A DNA stretch of 64,000 nucleotides from Virgibacillus necropolis (GTDB taxonomy: Bacteria > Bacillota > Bacilli > Bacillales > Amphibacillaceae): assembly GCF_002224365.1 (NCBI RefSeq), contig NZ_CP022437.1, forward strand, positions 2,046,001 to 2,110,000, read 5' to 3'. How positions within the stretch are numbered: position 1 is the first letter of the stretch; each line of letters starts with the position of its first letter. The notes beneath the pieces were generated by a model. The model had not been told where the DNA came from, made no database searches, and worked only from the letters and a program-made list of their open reading frames with translations. This document shows, piece after piece, positions 46,896-55,548 of this stretch. Both the position numbers and the translations under genes were made by a program.

Positions 46896-47828
46896 ATGAG
46901 AACGAACACACAAAAACGCATAAACGAAACGGAATTTCTAAACGGACTGAACACGAAGGTTAAGAAGGACATATTCGACACAAAGAAAACGTTTTACGAT
47001 AAGGAAGGCGTTGACATCTCCGACAAATTCGAGTTAATCGCGAAAACGACGGAGGAACAGGTACGCGGATTAAAAGGACGCGACGCAATGGAGATGCACG
47101 AAATAGAAAACGGAAAGTTTATCTTCGCCTTTTTCGAAAGCACGAAGCTACTGGAAGAACGCTTTCCCACGTTGTCAGCGCAAGACATCGCGCGGTTAAT
47201 GTTCATCGGCACATACGTAGCTTGGGAAACAAACCGCCTGCAATTTGACAACGGAAAGAAAATCATCCGCAAGAAGGACTTAGAGGCGTTAGTCGGAATG
47301 AGTACGAAGCGATTCAACGAATTGTACAAGCGGTATGTAGACGAGGTAATTATCACGGAGGGCGACGATGGGCAGTTGTTCATCAATCCGACGGTAATTT
47401 ATCGCGGAAGTGTGAAGAAGCTAGGGCGCGCGGTCGATAACCTAAGCTATACGCGGATATTCCGTACAACAGTACGCGAATTGTATCATCAATTCAAAGG
47501 ACGTAAACTAGGACAACTGGCGATCGTGTACTCGGTTATTCCGTTCCTAAACTTTAATACGAATATCATCGTTTATAATCCGGAGGAAACTGCGGAGGAC
47601 TTACTGCGTCCGATGAACGTAAAGGCGTTGGCTGCGTTGTTAGGTTACAAAGACCAAGCAAAATTTAAGACAGCCTTAAACGGAATTAGACTAGACGGCG
47701 TACCGATGTTTACTTTCGGAGAAGATCCATACAACAGACGCGAGAAACGAATCATCGTAAACCCTCGAATCATATTCGGAGGTAAAGGAGAATCACTCGG
47801 AGCAATCAGCGTACTATTCAATAAGTAA
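46896..47828 (+). CDS. Putative replication initiator-like protein (310 aa)
   Basis: A soluble protein with two winged-helix-like parts (about residues 110-170, LARLMFIGTYVAW ... RKKDLEALVGMSTKRFNELY, and 225-290, MNVKALAALLGYKDQAKFKTALN). The two-winged-helix layout and the neighbouring xre gene resemble plasmid Rep proteins, so it may start replication of the excised element. This is an inference from the fold pattern. ATG 46896 is 8 bases after GGGAG. GTG 46887 is an in-frame alternative. A terminator follows at 47829-47859. Confidence 0.5.
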   Translation: MRTNTQKRINETEFLNGLNTKVKKDIFDTKKTFYDKEGVDISDKFELIAKTTEEQVRGLKGRDAMEMHEIENGKFIFAFFESTKLLEERFPTLSAQDIARLMFIGTYVAWETNRLQFDNGKKIIRKKDLEALVGMSTKRFNELYKRYVDEVIITEGDDGQLFINPTVIYRGSVKKLGRAVDNLSYTRIFRTTVRELYHQFKGRKLGQLAIVYSVIPFLNFNTNIIVYNPEETAEDLLRPMNVKALAALLGYKDQAKFKTALNGIRLDGVPMFTFGEDPYNRREKRIIVNPRIIFGGKGESLGAISVLFNK

Positions 47829-47859
47829 GCGCCTCGCATGAGACTTGCCAGGCGTTTTT
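47829..47859 (+). terminator. Terminator after the putative rep gene
   Basis: CGCCT and AGGCG with partly paired inner bases, followed by five T's. Confidence 0.6.
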
Positions 47860-47898
47860 ATTATGTCAAAAATACTTAGATAACGGGGAGGTGATGGG

Positions 47899-48033
47899 AT
47901 GGATAAAACAAACGCATTATCGACGTACCTAGTTGCGTTAGCACTACTAGAAAGAAACGGAGACACTTACGTTCGGAGAGAAATACGCGAAACGATGGAT
48001 TTAATCAAGCAGGAACTTGGAACAAAAAAATAA
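47899..48033 (+). CDS. Small hypothetical protein (44 aa)
   Basis: ATG 47899 with GGGGAGGTGATGGG upstream. The product is helical (NALSTYLVALALLERNGD ... MDLIKQELGTKK). The codon pattern resembles the neighbouring element genes. Function unknown. Confidence 0.5.
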   Translation: MDKTNALSTYLVALALLERNGDTYVRREIRETMDLIKQELGTKK

Positions 48034-48055
48034 AATTAAAGGGATGGGATGAAGG

Positions 48056-48160
48056 ATGGAAAAGCAACAAATTAAAACAGAAGATTTATTATTGGCGCTA
48101 GGTGAAATACAAAGCACTCTAGGACGAATCGAAAAGCGAGAAGGCGCGAGGACATCATGA
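48056..48160 (+). CDS. Small hypothetical protein (34 aa)
   Basis: ATG 48056 to TGA 48160, encoding a short charged helix (LLLALGEIQSTLGRIEKRE). GGGATGGGATGAAGG lies upstream. Its stop overlaps the next start (ATGA), indicating coupled translation. Confidence 0.45.
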   Translation: MEKQQIKTEDLLLALGEIQSTLGRIEKREGARTS

Positions 48161-48306
48161 GCGACGTTTACAGCGACAGACAAGGCGCACTCGCGAAACT
48201 AAAGGCGGACAGTCAATACAAAATCATAGCGGAAGTATACAAAGAGGATCAGCTTATCGCCGGTCTTTTTTCATGCGAAGGAACGGAGGCAACCGATAAT
48301 GTCTAA
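48157..48306 (+). CDS. Small hypothetical protein (49 aa)
   Basis: ATG 48157 overlaps the previous stop, and the frame ends at 48306, overlapping the next start at 48299. The product contains DRQGALAKLKADSQYKIIAE. Chained overlaps on both sides support a real gene. Function unknown. Confidence 0.5.
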   Translation: MSDVYSDRQGALAKLKADSQYKIIAEVYKEDQLIAGLFSCEGTEATDNV

Positions 48307-48538
48307 CGCAGACAATAACGAAATATGGAAGTTAGAAAAAGGCTATATCGCGGCATACACCGAGGACAAGGGATTAATGCAGCGGATAAGACGAGCTAGT
48401 ACGCGGGGTTGGCTTATCATGGCGGAGTATTACGATTTAAAAACAGAGAAAAAACCACGAATAGCCGTACAGTACAAGATACCGATAGAAGATCGTAGAC
48501 AAGCGGAACGGGTTTTTAAAGTAGAGATGCGAGAATAG
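48299..48538 (+). CDS. Small hypothetical protein (79 aa)
   Basis: ATG 48299 overlaps the previous gene by 8 bases. GGAACGGAGG lies upstream. The predicted alpha/beta protein includes EKGYIAAYTEDKGLMQRIRRA and a basic end. It is conserved-looking but of no recognised family. Confidence 0.55.
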   Translation: MSNADNNEIWKLEKGYIAAYTEDKGLMQRIRRASTRGWLIMAEYYDLKTEKKPRIAVQYKIPIEDRRQAERVFKVEMRE

Positions 48539-48716
48539 CCTTATTAAAAATAAGCCATTTTAAGGTGCCTAAAATTAAATTTTCAACCTACGACTCGAAT
48601 CAAATTAAAGAGGGCGTTTAAACGTGTTTATTTTAACAAAAATCTGTCATATACGTATCTGAAAAATCACGCGAGACCTGTCTTTCCTAGGGTTTTAGCA
48701 GAAATGGAGTAAGTAA

Positions 48717-49292
48717 TTGAAACAAAAGTATATTTCACCAAATGTTCTATTATGTAATTACGGGACAACCTTAGTTTATAAAATTGTTTGTTTAAAGTGC
48801 GACAAGGATTTTTTCCCATTATATGAGTTTGAAAAGGGAAGTAAAAATAAAAAAGAGTTGTTCTGTGATGATTGCCAAATAGAGACTAAAGAACTTAACT
48901 TTTATATCAATCCTGAAATACATTATTCATCATTCCCAAACAGATGTAATGTAATAGGGTTCAAGTCGGCAATACCTTCGACAGGATATAGAAGAAAAAC
49001 ATTCGAAAGTGTTTACAAAAGAGACGATTACACTTGTCGATATTGTGATTACGACCCACTTAATGACAGGAGAATCATCTCAATGTGTTGTGACCATATT
49101 ATACCGCTAAGTTTCGGGGGTAGCAACCATAACAAAAACCTTGTAACAGCTTGCGAGGAATGTAATTTAATGGTATCCGATAAAGTATTCGATAGTTTTG
49201 AAGAAAAGAAGTTCTTTATATTAAATAAACGGCAAATGAAAGGCCTTCCGATTGGTTCGGAGGCTTTTTCTTTTATGGAGGATTTTCAGTAA
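48717..49292 (+). CDS. HNH endonuclease (191 aa)
   Basis: The N-terminal zinc-binding part (CLKCDKDFF ... CDDCQIE) is followed by an HNH nuclease domain (RDDYTCRYCDYDP, CCDHIIPLSFGGSNHNKNLVTACEECN) at about residues 100-160. TTG 48717 lies 7 bases after GGAG. The gene is clearly more AT-rich than its neighbours, which suggests separate acquisition. It may be a free-standing homing endonuclease or a packaging nuclease. The last codons form a terminator hairpin (49242-49269). Confidence 0.75.
   Translation: MKQKYISPNVLLCNYGTTLVYKIVCLKCDKDFFPLYEFEKGSKNKKELFCDDCQIETKELNFYINPEIHYSSFPNRCNVIGFKSAIPSTGYRRKTFESVYKRDDYTCRYCDYDPLNDRRIISMCCDHIIPLSFGGSNHNKNLVTACEECNLMVSDKVFDSFEEKKFFILNKRQMKGLPIGSEAFSFMEDFQ
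49242..49269 (+). terminator. Terminator within the 3' end of the HNH gene
   Basis: GGCCTTCCGA and TCGGAGGC pair (one bulge) around a short loop and are followed by five T's, inside the coding sequence. Confidence 0.65.
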
Positions 49293-49310
49293 ACAAAGGA
49301 GCTGGATTTA

Positions 49311-49583
49311 TTGAAGATAACAATAAAGCGAAGCAAAGACGGCGCCATCGTCAAAGTTAAGACACTCGATGAACCGATATTCACGTTTACCAACTTCTCG
49401 CCAAAAATCACCCACGAATCCTTAAAACGCGCACTCCCGCCGATGATTCGAAGCGAACGAATCAAACGATACAAGACGGCTTTTCGACGCGAGCAACTAG
49501 CCGAAGCCAAGCGACTGAAAAAGGAGCGAGAGGAGGCAACCGATGAAGCAAACGCAGACGATAATCAGACTTCGCAGATTTAG
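49311..49583 (+). CDS. Hypothetical basic protein (90 aa)
   Basis: TTG 49311 after AAAGGAGCTGGATT. The N-terminal half is beta-rich (GAIVKVKTLDEPIFTFTNF), and the C-terminal half is a charged helix (REQLAEAKRLKKEREEATDE). It overlaps the next gene by 41 bases. Unknown family. Confidence 0.5.
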   Translation: MKITIKRSKDGAIVKVKTLDEPIFTFTNFSPKITHESLKRALPPMIRSERIKRYKTAFRREQLAEAKRLKKEREEATDEANADDNQTSQI

Positions 49584-49920
49584 AGCGACAGCCATACGCC
49601 AGGACGATTGTACTGGAATAGGAGTCGTCGAGGAGAACGATAATCACGAAACTATCGCTATTTATTCGGTGAATATTGACGGACGGCTATCCAACCGCGA
49701 AACCTTCAAAGCGATTGCGGAACTTGTTAAAGCCGAAGTTAACGAAGGAGAAATCGCGAAGATAAAAGCGACTAGCGTGCAAGTTAAGTCGGCTTGGCTG
49801 GAACCTTATCGACGGCAGGTTATTATTCGTTCATATCGAATGACGCCGGATTATAAGGAAGTAATTCAGTTGGCGGAAGATGCTGCCGAAAGAAAATCTA
49901 GCATATCAGAAAAATTCTAA
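49543..49920 (+). CDS. Hypothetical protein (125 aa)
   Basis: ATG 49543 after GAGAGGAGGCAACC, overlapping the previous gene. A predicted alpha/beta protein (ETIAIYSVNIDGRLSNRETF) ending in a charged helix. Unknown family. The chained overlaps suggest an operon. Confidence 0.5.
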   Translation: MKQTQTIIRLRRFRATAIRQDDCTGIGVVEENDNHETIAIYSVNIDGRLSNRETFKAIAELVKAEVNEGEIAKIKATSVQVKSAWLEPYRRQVIIRSYRMTPDYKEVIQLAEDAAERKSSISEKF

Positions 49921-49933
49921 GGAGATGGCGAAA

Positions 49934-50125
49934 ATGGGGCATAAAAAGCACCAAAAACTTAGGAGTGACCGCGATTTGAGGACACGTAAGAAGATGGGGA
50001 ACGGGTGGGAGGCTCGCATGTTACAGGAACTACTTGACGGCGAAGAACCCGAGGAAAAAGAAAAAAGCAAGAAGAAAAAAGGCAATAAAGAATCAGCTAA
50101 AAAACTTACAAATGACTCACTATAA
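49934..50125 (+). CDS. Very basic small protein (63 aa)
   Basis: ATG 49934 is well spaced from AAGGAG (49919-49924). ATG 49925 is too close. The product is extremely lysine- and glutamate-rich (KEKSKKKKGNKESAKK), as in DNA- or RNA-binding small phage proteins. Function unknown. Confidence 0.5.
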   Translation: MGHKKHQKLRSDRDLRTRKKMGNGWEARMLQELLDGEEPEEKEKSKKKKGNKESAKKLTNDSL

Positions 50126-50147
50126 AAATTAAAGGGGACGATTAATA

Positions 50148-50885
50148 ATGAGGGAAAATATTACTAAAGCAAGAGAAATCGAGCAAAGTGTAAATAGAAA
50201 ATATATCGAACTAAGAGAAGAAGCCCATCGAGAAATAGGAAAAGCAACAAGTAACACCGACCTATCACCGGAAGGACGCCAGAAACAAGCACAAAGGTTG
50301 CGCCAGAAATACGCCGGCGAGGTTATCAATCTTGCGAAGGAACTAAAATCCGATTATCAAGCAGAGGTAACTAAAGCTAAAGTCGCAGCGCAAAAAGAGC
50401 TAGAAAAAGAAACGAAAAAACCCGACGAGGTAAAGGTTAAGAAATTCGAATCAAACTTTAATGACTTGAAAACAAAAATAATGCTATCGAATAACTCACA
50501 AGAATCAAATAAACAATTATTAGAATTCGTAAAAAGTATTGAGGGTGAGCCTTATCTTGCAAATAGATTAAAAGATGACTTTGCTTCTGTAATTAGCCCG
50601 ATTCTTTCAAATGCAGGTGACCAACGTTCAGTATTTGAATTACGAAAAAGCCTAGAAGGTACGTTTAATCATTTAAATACAGTGTCATTAACCGAAGAAC
50701 AGCGAGAAGCAAAAGAAGTTTATGATTTATCGGGTAGCCTTTATGACGCAAAATTATTCAGTCCCGTAGCAATGGATAACGCTAGGGATATTTTCGGTAG
50801 AGAATTACCGAGGTATTTAAATGATCCTGACAGCTACCCGCAAGATATTGAGATTGATGTTCAAACAGGAAGAATGGAGGTATAA
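50148..50885 (+). CDS. Coiled-coil protein (245 aa)
   Basis: The first 110 residues form a long charged helix (RENITKAREIEQSVNRKY ... AAQKELEKETKK), followed by a more globular part. AAAGGGGACGATTAAT precedes ATG 50148. Its position before other helical proteins and the tape-measure-like gene recalls a scaffold or tail-assembly protein, but there is no recognised domain. Confidence 0.55.
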   Translation: MRENITKAREIEQSVNRKYIELREEAHREIGKATSNTDLSPEGRQKQAQRLRQKYAGEVINLAKELKSDYQAEVTKAKVAAQKELEKETKKPDEVKVKKFESNFNDLKTKIMLSNNSQESNKQLLEFVKSIEGEPYLANRLKDDFASVISPILSNAGDQRSVFELRKSLEGTFNHLNTVSLTEEQREAKEVYDLSGSLYDAKLFSPVAMDNARDIFGRELPRYLNDPDSYPQDIEIDVQTGRMEV

Positions 50886-50887
50886 AT

Positions 50888-51070
50888 ATGAGAATAGAAA
50901 GATTGGACACGCAAAGTTTATCCGGAATGAGCGCGGAAACATTGAAGGCACATTATGCGGAAACAAAGGAAAAGTATCTCAATTCAGACACAAAAGACAC
51001 CCGTACCCAAGCATACCTCGCAACAATTAATGACCACATTCAAAAAGCGGAAGGGGATAATCAGCAATGA
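50888..51070 (+). CDS. Small hypothetical protein (60 aa)
   Basis: ATG 50888 after AATGGAGGTATAA. A short acidic helical protein (GMSAETLKAHYAETKEKYL). It overlaps the next start by ATGA (51067), which supports translation. Confidence 0.5.
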   Translation: MRIERLDTQSLSGMSAETLKAHYAETKEKYLNSDTKDTRTQAYLATINDHIQKAEGDNQQ

Positions 51071-51828
51071 AACTAATCGACGCAGCTAAAACGTTCCTAC
51101 AAAGCAAATCGGCGAAACACCAAGCGTTCCACAACAGGGAGCACGAACTCCGCACGAAAATTACGGAGTTAGAGGCGAAGAAGTCAGCCAAAATCGCGGA
51201 ATATGACCCGACTACTCCTTTCGACCCGAAGCAGCTAGCCAAAATCGACGCACAGATAGCCGACGCACACAAAGAAATTGCGGTACTAAACGAAAATAAG
51301 CAAGCTACGCCGCAGTTTGATCCGTCCGAAGTCGCTGAACATGTTGAAAATGTACGTAAAGAGGCGTCGGAGCAAATAAGCGTCAAGAAAGCCGAAGAAG
51401 AAAAGGCACGGGCAGCCATCGAAAAGGCGAAAAAGGCGTTTCTTGACGCACAAGCGAAGCACCACAACGTCAGGCGCCAAGCTGCAGACATAGCGACGGA
51501 CGCCAACGAAACTATCAGCCAGTTAACGATAGGTATCGCGCAAGAACTCGGTAAGTTGCACAGAAAAGCGCAGGAGTTAGACCTAAAAGCATTCCGACTT
51601 TCCGGCGACGGATCAGCGTCCGGATTACGTAGCGATCAACACCAAGTCGATCAGCTTCGCGATGAACTAAGCGAAATCCGACGAGAGATTACGAGGTTAG
51701 AAGGCTTCAAGGCGGAAGTTACCGCAGGTATTCCGGAGTTGAAAAGCTACCGCGACAACAACGGCAAGACTATTTACTTCGCACACGAAGCCGAGCAGAC
51801 CGACGCAGCAGACAAAGGAAAAGTATAG
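51067..51828 (+). CDS. Coiled-coil protein (253 aa)
   Basis: Almost the whole protein is predicted coiled coil (alanine, glutamate and lysine rich, for example KAEEEKARAAIEKAKKAFLD). AAGCGGAAGGGG precedes ATG 51067. It could be a structural filament or scaffold protein. A terminator follows at 51833-51858. Confidence 0.55.
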   Translation: MKLIDAAKTFLQSKSAKHQAFHNREHELRTKITELEAKKSAKIAEYDPTTPFDPKQLAKIDAQIADAHKEIAVLNENKQATPQFDPSEVAEHVENVRKEASEQISVKKAEEEKARAAIEKAKKAFLDAQAKHHNVRRQAADIATDANETISQLTIGIAQELGKLHRKAQELDLKAFRLSGDGSASGLRSDQHQVDQLRDELSEIRREITRLEGFKAEVTAGIPELKSYRDNNGKTIYFAHEAEQTDAADKGKV

Positions 51829-51832
51829 AAAT

Positions 51833-51858
51833 AGAGGCGCCTTAATTGGCGTCTTTTT
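51833..51858 (+). terminator. Terminator in the element
   Basis: AGGCGCC and GGCGTCT pair (one G-U) around TTAATT and are followed by T's. Confidence 0.65.
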
Positions 51859-51909
51859 CATGTACTAAAGGTCAAAGTTAGTCAAAGTCAAACATTTGGA
51901 GGAGATTAA

Positions 51910-52257
51910 ATGAACAGGATACAAAAGCAAAGCGCGCAAAGGATTGAAAGCGTTAGAAATACCTATCTCGGCGGAAACATTTTCGATGTGCTTAAAAATG
52001 ACGACTTCGAGCAAGCAAAGGAACAAGCCGGGATAGTAAAGCGAAATTTAAAACGCGGATTAAAGAAGCTAGAAAAAACGGAGGTAACTCCGGAAACGCA
52101 GCACTTAAAGGAATTGGCGATAACCCTTTTCGGAATCTGCATCGAGCACCTGGACGGCTTTATCAACGGAAAAGGCGAATCCAACGCGGAGCTTTACCTC
52201 ACGCAGGGCGAGAAGTATATAGCGGAATATGAACGGGTGATGACCGATGGCGTCTAA
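51910..52257 (+). CDS. Hypothetical helical protein (115 aa)
   Basis: ATG 51910 after TTGGAGGAGATTAA. A predicted all-helical protein that overlaps the following tape-measure-like gene by 11 bases. This coupling resembles the small chaperone genes that precede tape measure genes in tailed phages. That comparison is inference only. Confidence 0.55.
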   Translation: MNRIQKQSAQRIESVRNTYLGGNIFDVLKNDDFEQAKEQAGIVKRNLKRGLKKLEKTEVTPETQHLKELAITLFGICIEHLDGFINGKGESNAELYLTQGEKYIAEYERVMTDGV

Positions 52258-54499
52258 CCTTAATGTGAGCTTTTCCATAAAAGCCATAGATAAATTTACC
52301 AAACCGATGGCCAAACTCGAACGACAACTTGATTCGGTAACTCGCATGATCCATAACCTTCCGGAAGGAAAGCATATCGAAATTAATGTTAACGAAAACA
52401 AAGCGGTACAGGACATCGAAAAAGTAGAGTCACGACTTGACCGATTGCAAAAGCGTAAGTTTACCTTTCAACTAAAAGTCGCGGTGAAAGATTTCCGTAC
52501 TAAAATGGACCGCGTGGCTACGTCGATGCGGACTTTCGGAGAGATTTCTCAAGGCGTAACTCGCGGGGGTTTGTTTATGGCGTTACCCGCGTTAGTTCCG
52601 GTACTAGGGGCGACCGCAGGTGGTATCATGGCGGTATCGTCAGCGCTCGCAACCGCGGGTATTGGCTCAGCCGCTTTCGCAAGTGTAGCAATCCCGGCGA
52701 TAAAGGGCGTATTTGACGCAAACGAAAAGCTGAAAGAGGCTCAACAAGCGGTGGCAGACGCCAGCAACGACGAGGAAAAGGCGACGGCACTAAAGGAACT
52801 TAAAAAGCTAACCGATTCGTACAGTAAATCGCAACTGAAAAGCGTCGAAGCGATTAAGAAGTTCAGCGGGTTTTTTAACAAGTTTGTGGAGAAATTCGAG
52901 CCGAATATTCTTAGCATCTTTAATAAATCGCTAGGCAGTTTAGAAGCGTTGTTGCTACTATTAGAGCCGAGCATACAGTCAGTAACCGGCGCAGTAGGGC
53001 GGCTTTTCGAATCGTTTAATAAAACGCTAAATACAGAACAAGTGAAATCATTTTTTGCGTGGGTGGGAGAAACCGCTGGACCACAACTGGAGATACTAAC
53101 GAAAGCCGTCGGTAATTTTATACTTGGATTCGGTACGATGCTTCAGGCATTTAACCCCCTAGCGATGGACTTTTCCGAGGGGTTCTTAAAAATGTCGGAA
53201 GGCTTCGCGGCATGGGCGGCAAAGCTATCGGAATCAGAGAAGTTCAATAAATTCATTAACTTTGTAAGAGAAAATGCACCGAAGGTATTAGCGTTAATAG
53301 GTAACTTAACTACTTTCATCATAAATTTAGGTGTAGCAATGCAGCCGGTCGGAACTGTAATGCTGGACTTAATTAATAAGTTTTTAAGTTGGTCAAGCAC
53401 TTTGTTGGCTAACCACAAGTGGATAGGAATAGTGATAGGGATTTTATCTGTATTGATGGGTGCGCTTTTCATGTTAGCGACGCCAGTTATCGCGGTAATA
53501 TCCTTATTTAAATTCTTGGCGCCAGTAATCACGACAGCAGGGAACGTTATGGCAAAGGCTATCCCATGGATTGCTCGAATCGGAAGCAAGTTAATGTGGT
53601 TAACGGGTCCAGTCGGAATTGTAATCGGAATCGTAACACAACTAGCGATAGTCGTATATAAAAACTGGGATTCAATTAAGGCTTGGACGATTAGCACGTT
53701 TAATAAAGTAGCTTCGTGGATTTCCCAAAAGTGGAACGAAATAAAAGCGTCCTTCGCACTTGTCGCAGGAATCGTCAGGATGGCAATAAACAAGTTCAGC
53801 GAATTTAAAAGCGCAGTGAGGGCGAAGATGAGCGAAATTGCCAATAAGATACGGAACACATGGTCCGAAATTAAAAGCGGTATTTCGTCTAAGCTATCGT
53901 CTATCGGAAATTCCATCCGTTCCAAATTTTCGGAGTTCGTCGGCATTATTCGAAGTAAAATGCATGATGCGAAGAGCAAAGCAATTGAAATATGGAATAA
54001 AGTAATGGACTTCTTCTCCGGAATCGACCTATTCGACGTAGGCGCGAACATTATCAGCGGACTAATCAGCGGAATTAAGTCGATGGCTGGCGAACTAATC
54101 AACAGCGTAAAAGGTTCGGTAGGTAGCGCGATCGATAAAGCGAAGAACCTACTCGGAATAGCGTCCCCTTCGAAAGTATTTAAACAAATCGGCGTATTTA
54201 CCGGAGAGGGATTTATCGTCGGGATGGATCGCATGAAAAGCGCTGTCTCGAAAGCTGGCGGAAACTTGGCGCAGGCTTCGATACCGAGCGCATACGGTCG
54301 CCAGTACGACAATTTCGGCGGTAGGACAAGCAGGAACGCAGAAACCACGCAAAATAAAGCCAGTACTCCGCAGGTTGGCGGCGGATTTACGCAACATGTG
54401 ACGATTCACAACAGCGCACCGTTATCACCGTCGGAAATGGCGCGGAAACAGAAACAAGTAAGTCAACGTTTGGCGCTAGAGTGGGGATTTAGCGGATAG
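52247..54499 (+). CDS. Tape-measure-like protein (750 aa)
   Basis: A 750-residue protein with an N-terminal coiled-coil half, several hydrophobic segments (for example GLFMALPALVPVLGATAGGIM and WIGIVIGILSVLMGALFML), and repeated W-xxI-K-containing units (IRNTWSEIKSGISSKLSSIG). It ends with a GIASPSKVFKQIGVFTGEGF motif typical of phage tail tape-measure proteins. Such proteins set tail length and help DNA enter the host. No other tail, baseplate or head genes are visible in the element, so the role here may differ. ATG 52247 overlaps the previous gene. Confidence 0.75.
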   Translation: MASNLNVSFSIKAIDKFTKPMAKLERQLDSVTRMIHNLPEGKHIEINVNENKAVQDIEKVESRLDRLQKRKFTFQLKVAVKDFRTKMDRVATSMRTFGEISQGVTRGGLFMALPALVPVLGATAGGIMAVSSALATAGIGSAAFASVAIPAIKGVFDANEKLKEAQQAVADASNDEEKATALKELKKLTDSYSKSQLKSVEAIKKFSGFFNKFVEKFEPNILSIFNKSLGSLEALLLLLEPSIQSVTGAVGRLFESFNKTLNTEQVKSFFAWVGETAGPQLEILTKAVGNFILGFGTMLQAFNPLAMDFSEGFLKMSEGFAAWAAKLSESEKFNKFINFVRENAPKVLALIGNLTTFIINLGVAMQPVGTVMLDLINKFLSWSSTLLANHKWIGIVIGILSVLMGALFMLATPVIAVISLFKFLAPVITTAGNVMAKAIPWIARIGSKLMWLTGPVGIVIGIVTQLAIVVYKNWDSIKAWTISTFNKVASWISQKWNEIKASFALVAGIVRMAINKFSEFKSAVRAKMSEIANKIRNTWSEIKSGISSKLSSIGNSIRSKFSEFVGIIRSKMHDAKSKAIEIWNKVMDFFSGIDLFDVGANIISGLISGIKSMAGELINSVKGSVGSAIDKAKNLLGIASPSKVFKQIGVFTGEGFIVGMDRMKSAVSKAGGNLAQASIPSAYGRQYDNFGGRTSRNAETTQNKASTPQVGGGFTQHVTIHNSAPLSPSEMARKQKQVSQRLALEWGFSG

Positions 54500-54522
54500 A
54501 ATTTAAAAAGGGGTGATTATAA

Positions 54523-54957
54523 ATGAGTTTACGAGAATTAGAAAAAAGGTTAACGCCGGAGCAAGTCAGAGCTGCGGAGCTACTCGTAGAGAATGAGCAC
54601 ACGGTAAAAGGTGAGCGACGAACGAATGAACAAATAGCGCAAGAAGTCGGAGTCTCACGTAAGACTCTTCACAACTGGCACAAGATACCGGACTTCGTAC
54701 ACTATAAGGATCAGCGCAGTCATTTATTAATGGCGGGCAACAGGGCGCGGATCGATTCGCAACTTATGCGTCTAATTAACGGAGATTCTCAGAATAATGG
54801 GCTACCTTCTATAAAATCGTTGGAGTTGTGGTATAAGCTCTTCGACAAAATTTCGAACCGTACCGAAATTGTATACTCTGACGAAAACCGACCGACTCAA
54901 GAAATCGACAAGATGAAAAATGAGATAGAAGAATTTCGTAAAAGAAACTCAAAGTAA
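54523..54957 (+). CDS. phBC6A51-type helix-turn-helix protein
   Basis: A 144-residue protein: TNEQIAQEVGVSRKTLHNW is a clear helix-turn-helix. LTPEQVRAAELL before it and a charged helical end match the phBC6A51 family of Bacillus phages, small terminase-like DNA-binding proteins. AAGGGGTGATTATAA precedes ATG 54523. No large terminase is present. A terminator follows. Confidence 0.7.
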   Translation: MSLRELEKRLTPEQVRAAELLVENEHTVKGERRTNEQIAQEVGVSRKTLHNWHKIPDFVHYKDQRSHLLMAGNRARIDSQLMRLINGDSQNNGLPSIKSLELWYKLFDKISNRTEIVYSDENRPTQEIDKMKNEIEEFRKRNSK

Positions 54958-54960
54958 CAT

Positions 54961-54993
54961 TACGGCGGGGGCTTCGGCTTCCGCCTTTTTTTA
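54961..54993 (+). terminator. Terminator after the phBC6A51-type gene
   Basis: GGCGG..GGC and GCC..CCGCC pair around TTCG and are followed by seven T's. Confidence 0.8.
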
Positions 54994-55188
54994 TGTCTTA
55001 TATTGGTACAAGTCCGCGATAGATACCCCTAGTAAATTGGCCAGCTTAAATAATTGTGGGATAGATGGATAGTGTTTTCCCGTACACCAACTAGACAGCG
55101 TGTTATTAGATACCTCCATATATTCACATATATAAGGTCTATCATATGGGCTTTGTTTTATGTATGATCCAATCAAACTTATTATCAT
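54991..55188 (-). CDS. Small XRE-family regulator (65 aa)
   Basis: YICEYMEVSNNTLSSWCTGKHYPSI is a compact helix-turn-helix, and LLGVSIADLY a typical end of the Cro/CI family. I take ATG 55188 because AGGTG lies 7 bases upstream. GTG 55197 is in frame. It converges on the phBC6A51-type gene and is divergent from the right-end module, which it may regulate. Confidence 0.65.
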   Translation of the reverse strand: MIISLIGSYIKQSPYDRPYICEYMEVSNNTLSSWCTGKHYPSIPQLFKLANLLGVSIADLYQYKT

Positions 55189-55197
55189 TATTATCAC

Positions 55198-55548
55198 CTA
55201 TCTTATATATTCGACATAACCTTTTCAAACCCTTTCACAATTTATTTTGTATTTATCACAACTATTTTTGGATAGACACGCATATTATCGTTGCATCTGG
55301 ATATACTATTATTACAAGCGAATAAGCAAATGAATATTCAATAGTACATACAATCTACTACACTAGGAACCTCACTTTTCAAAATCCGCCCCACTCGTTC
55401 ACTCCCTACCGTCGTTTACTTCGTTTATGAACTATTAATTTTCCTTCTTTTATATCTCTTAAACTACTACTATACCAACATTTCTATATTCATTTTGTTA
55501 TTCATTGCTTGAATGTTCAATTGAACATAGAAAGGAAGACACAACATC
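55198..55548. other. Intergenic control region of the right-end module
   Basis: No gene is supported. It separates the divergent xre gene from the 55549-57444 module. It is more AT-rich than the rest of the element. TTGAATGTTCAATTGAACAT near 55508 is an inverted repeat (TGTTCAATTGAACA, perfect 14 bp) just before the ribosome binding site and may be an operator. Confidence 0.45.

Noticed and set aside
53143-54348. 401-codon frame on the minus strand
   Set aside because: It is the antisense shadow of the tape-measure-like gene.
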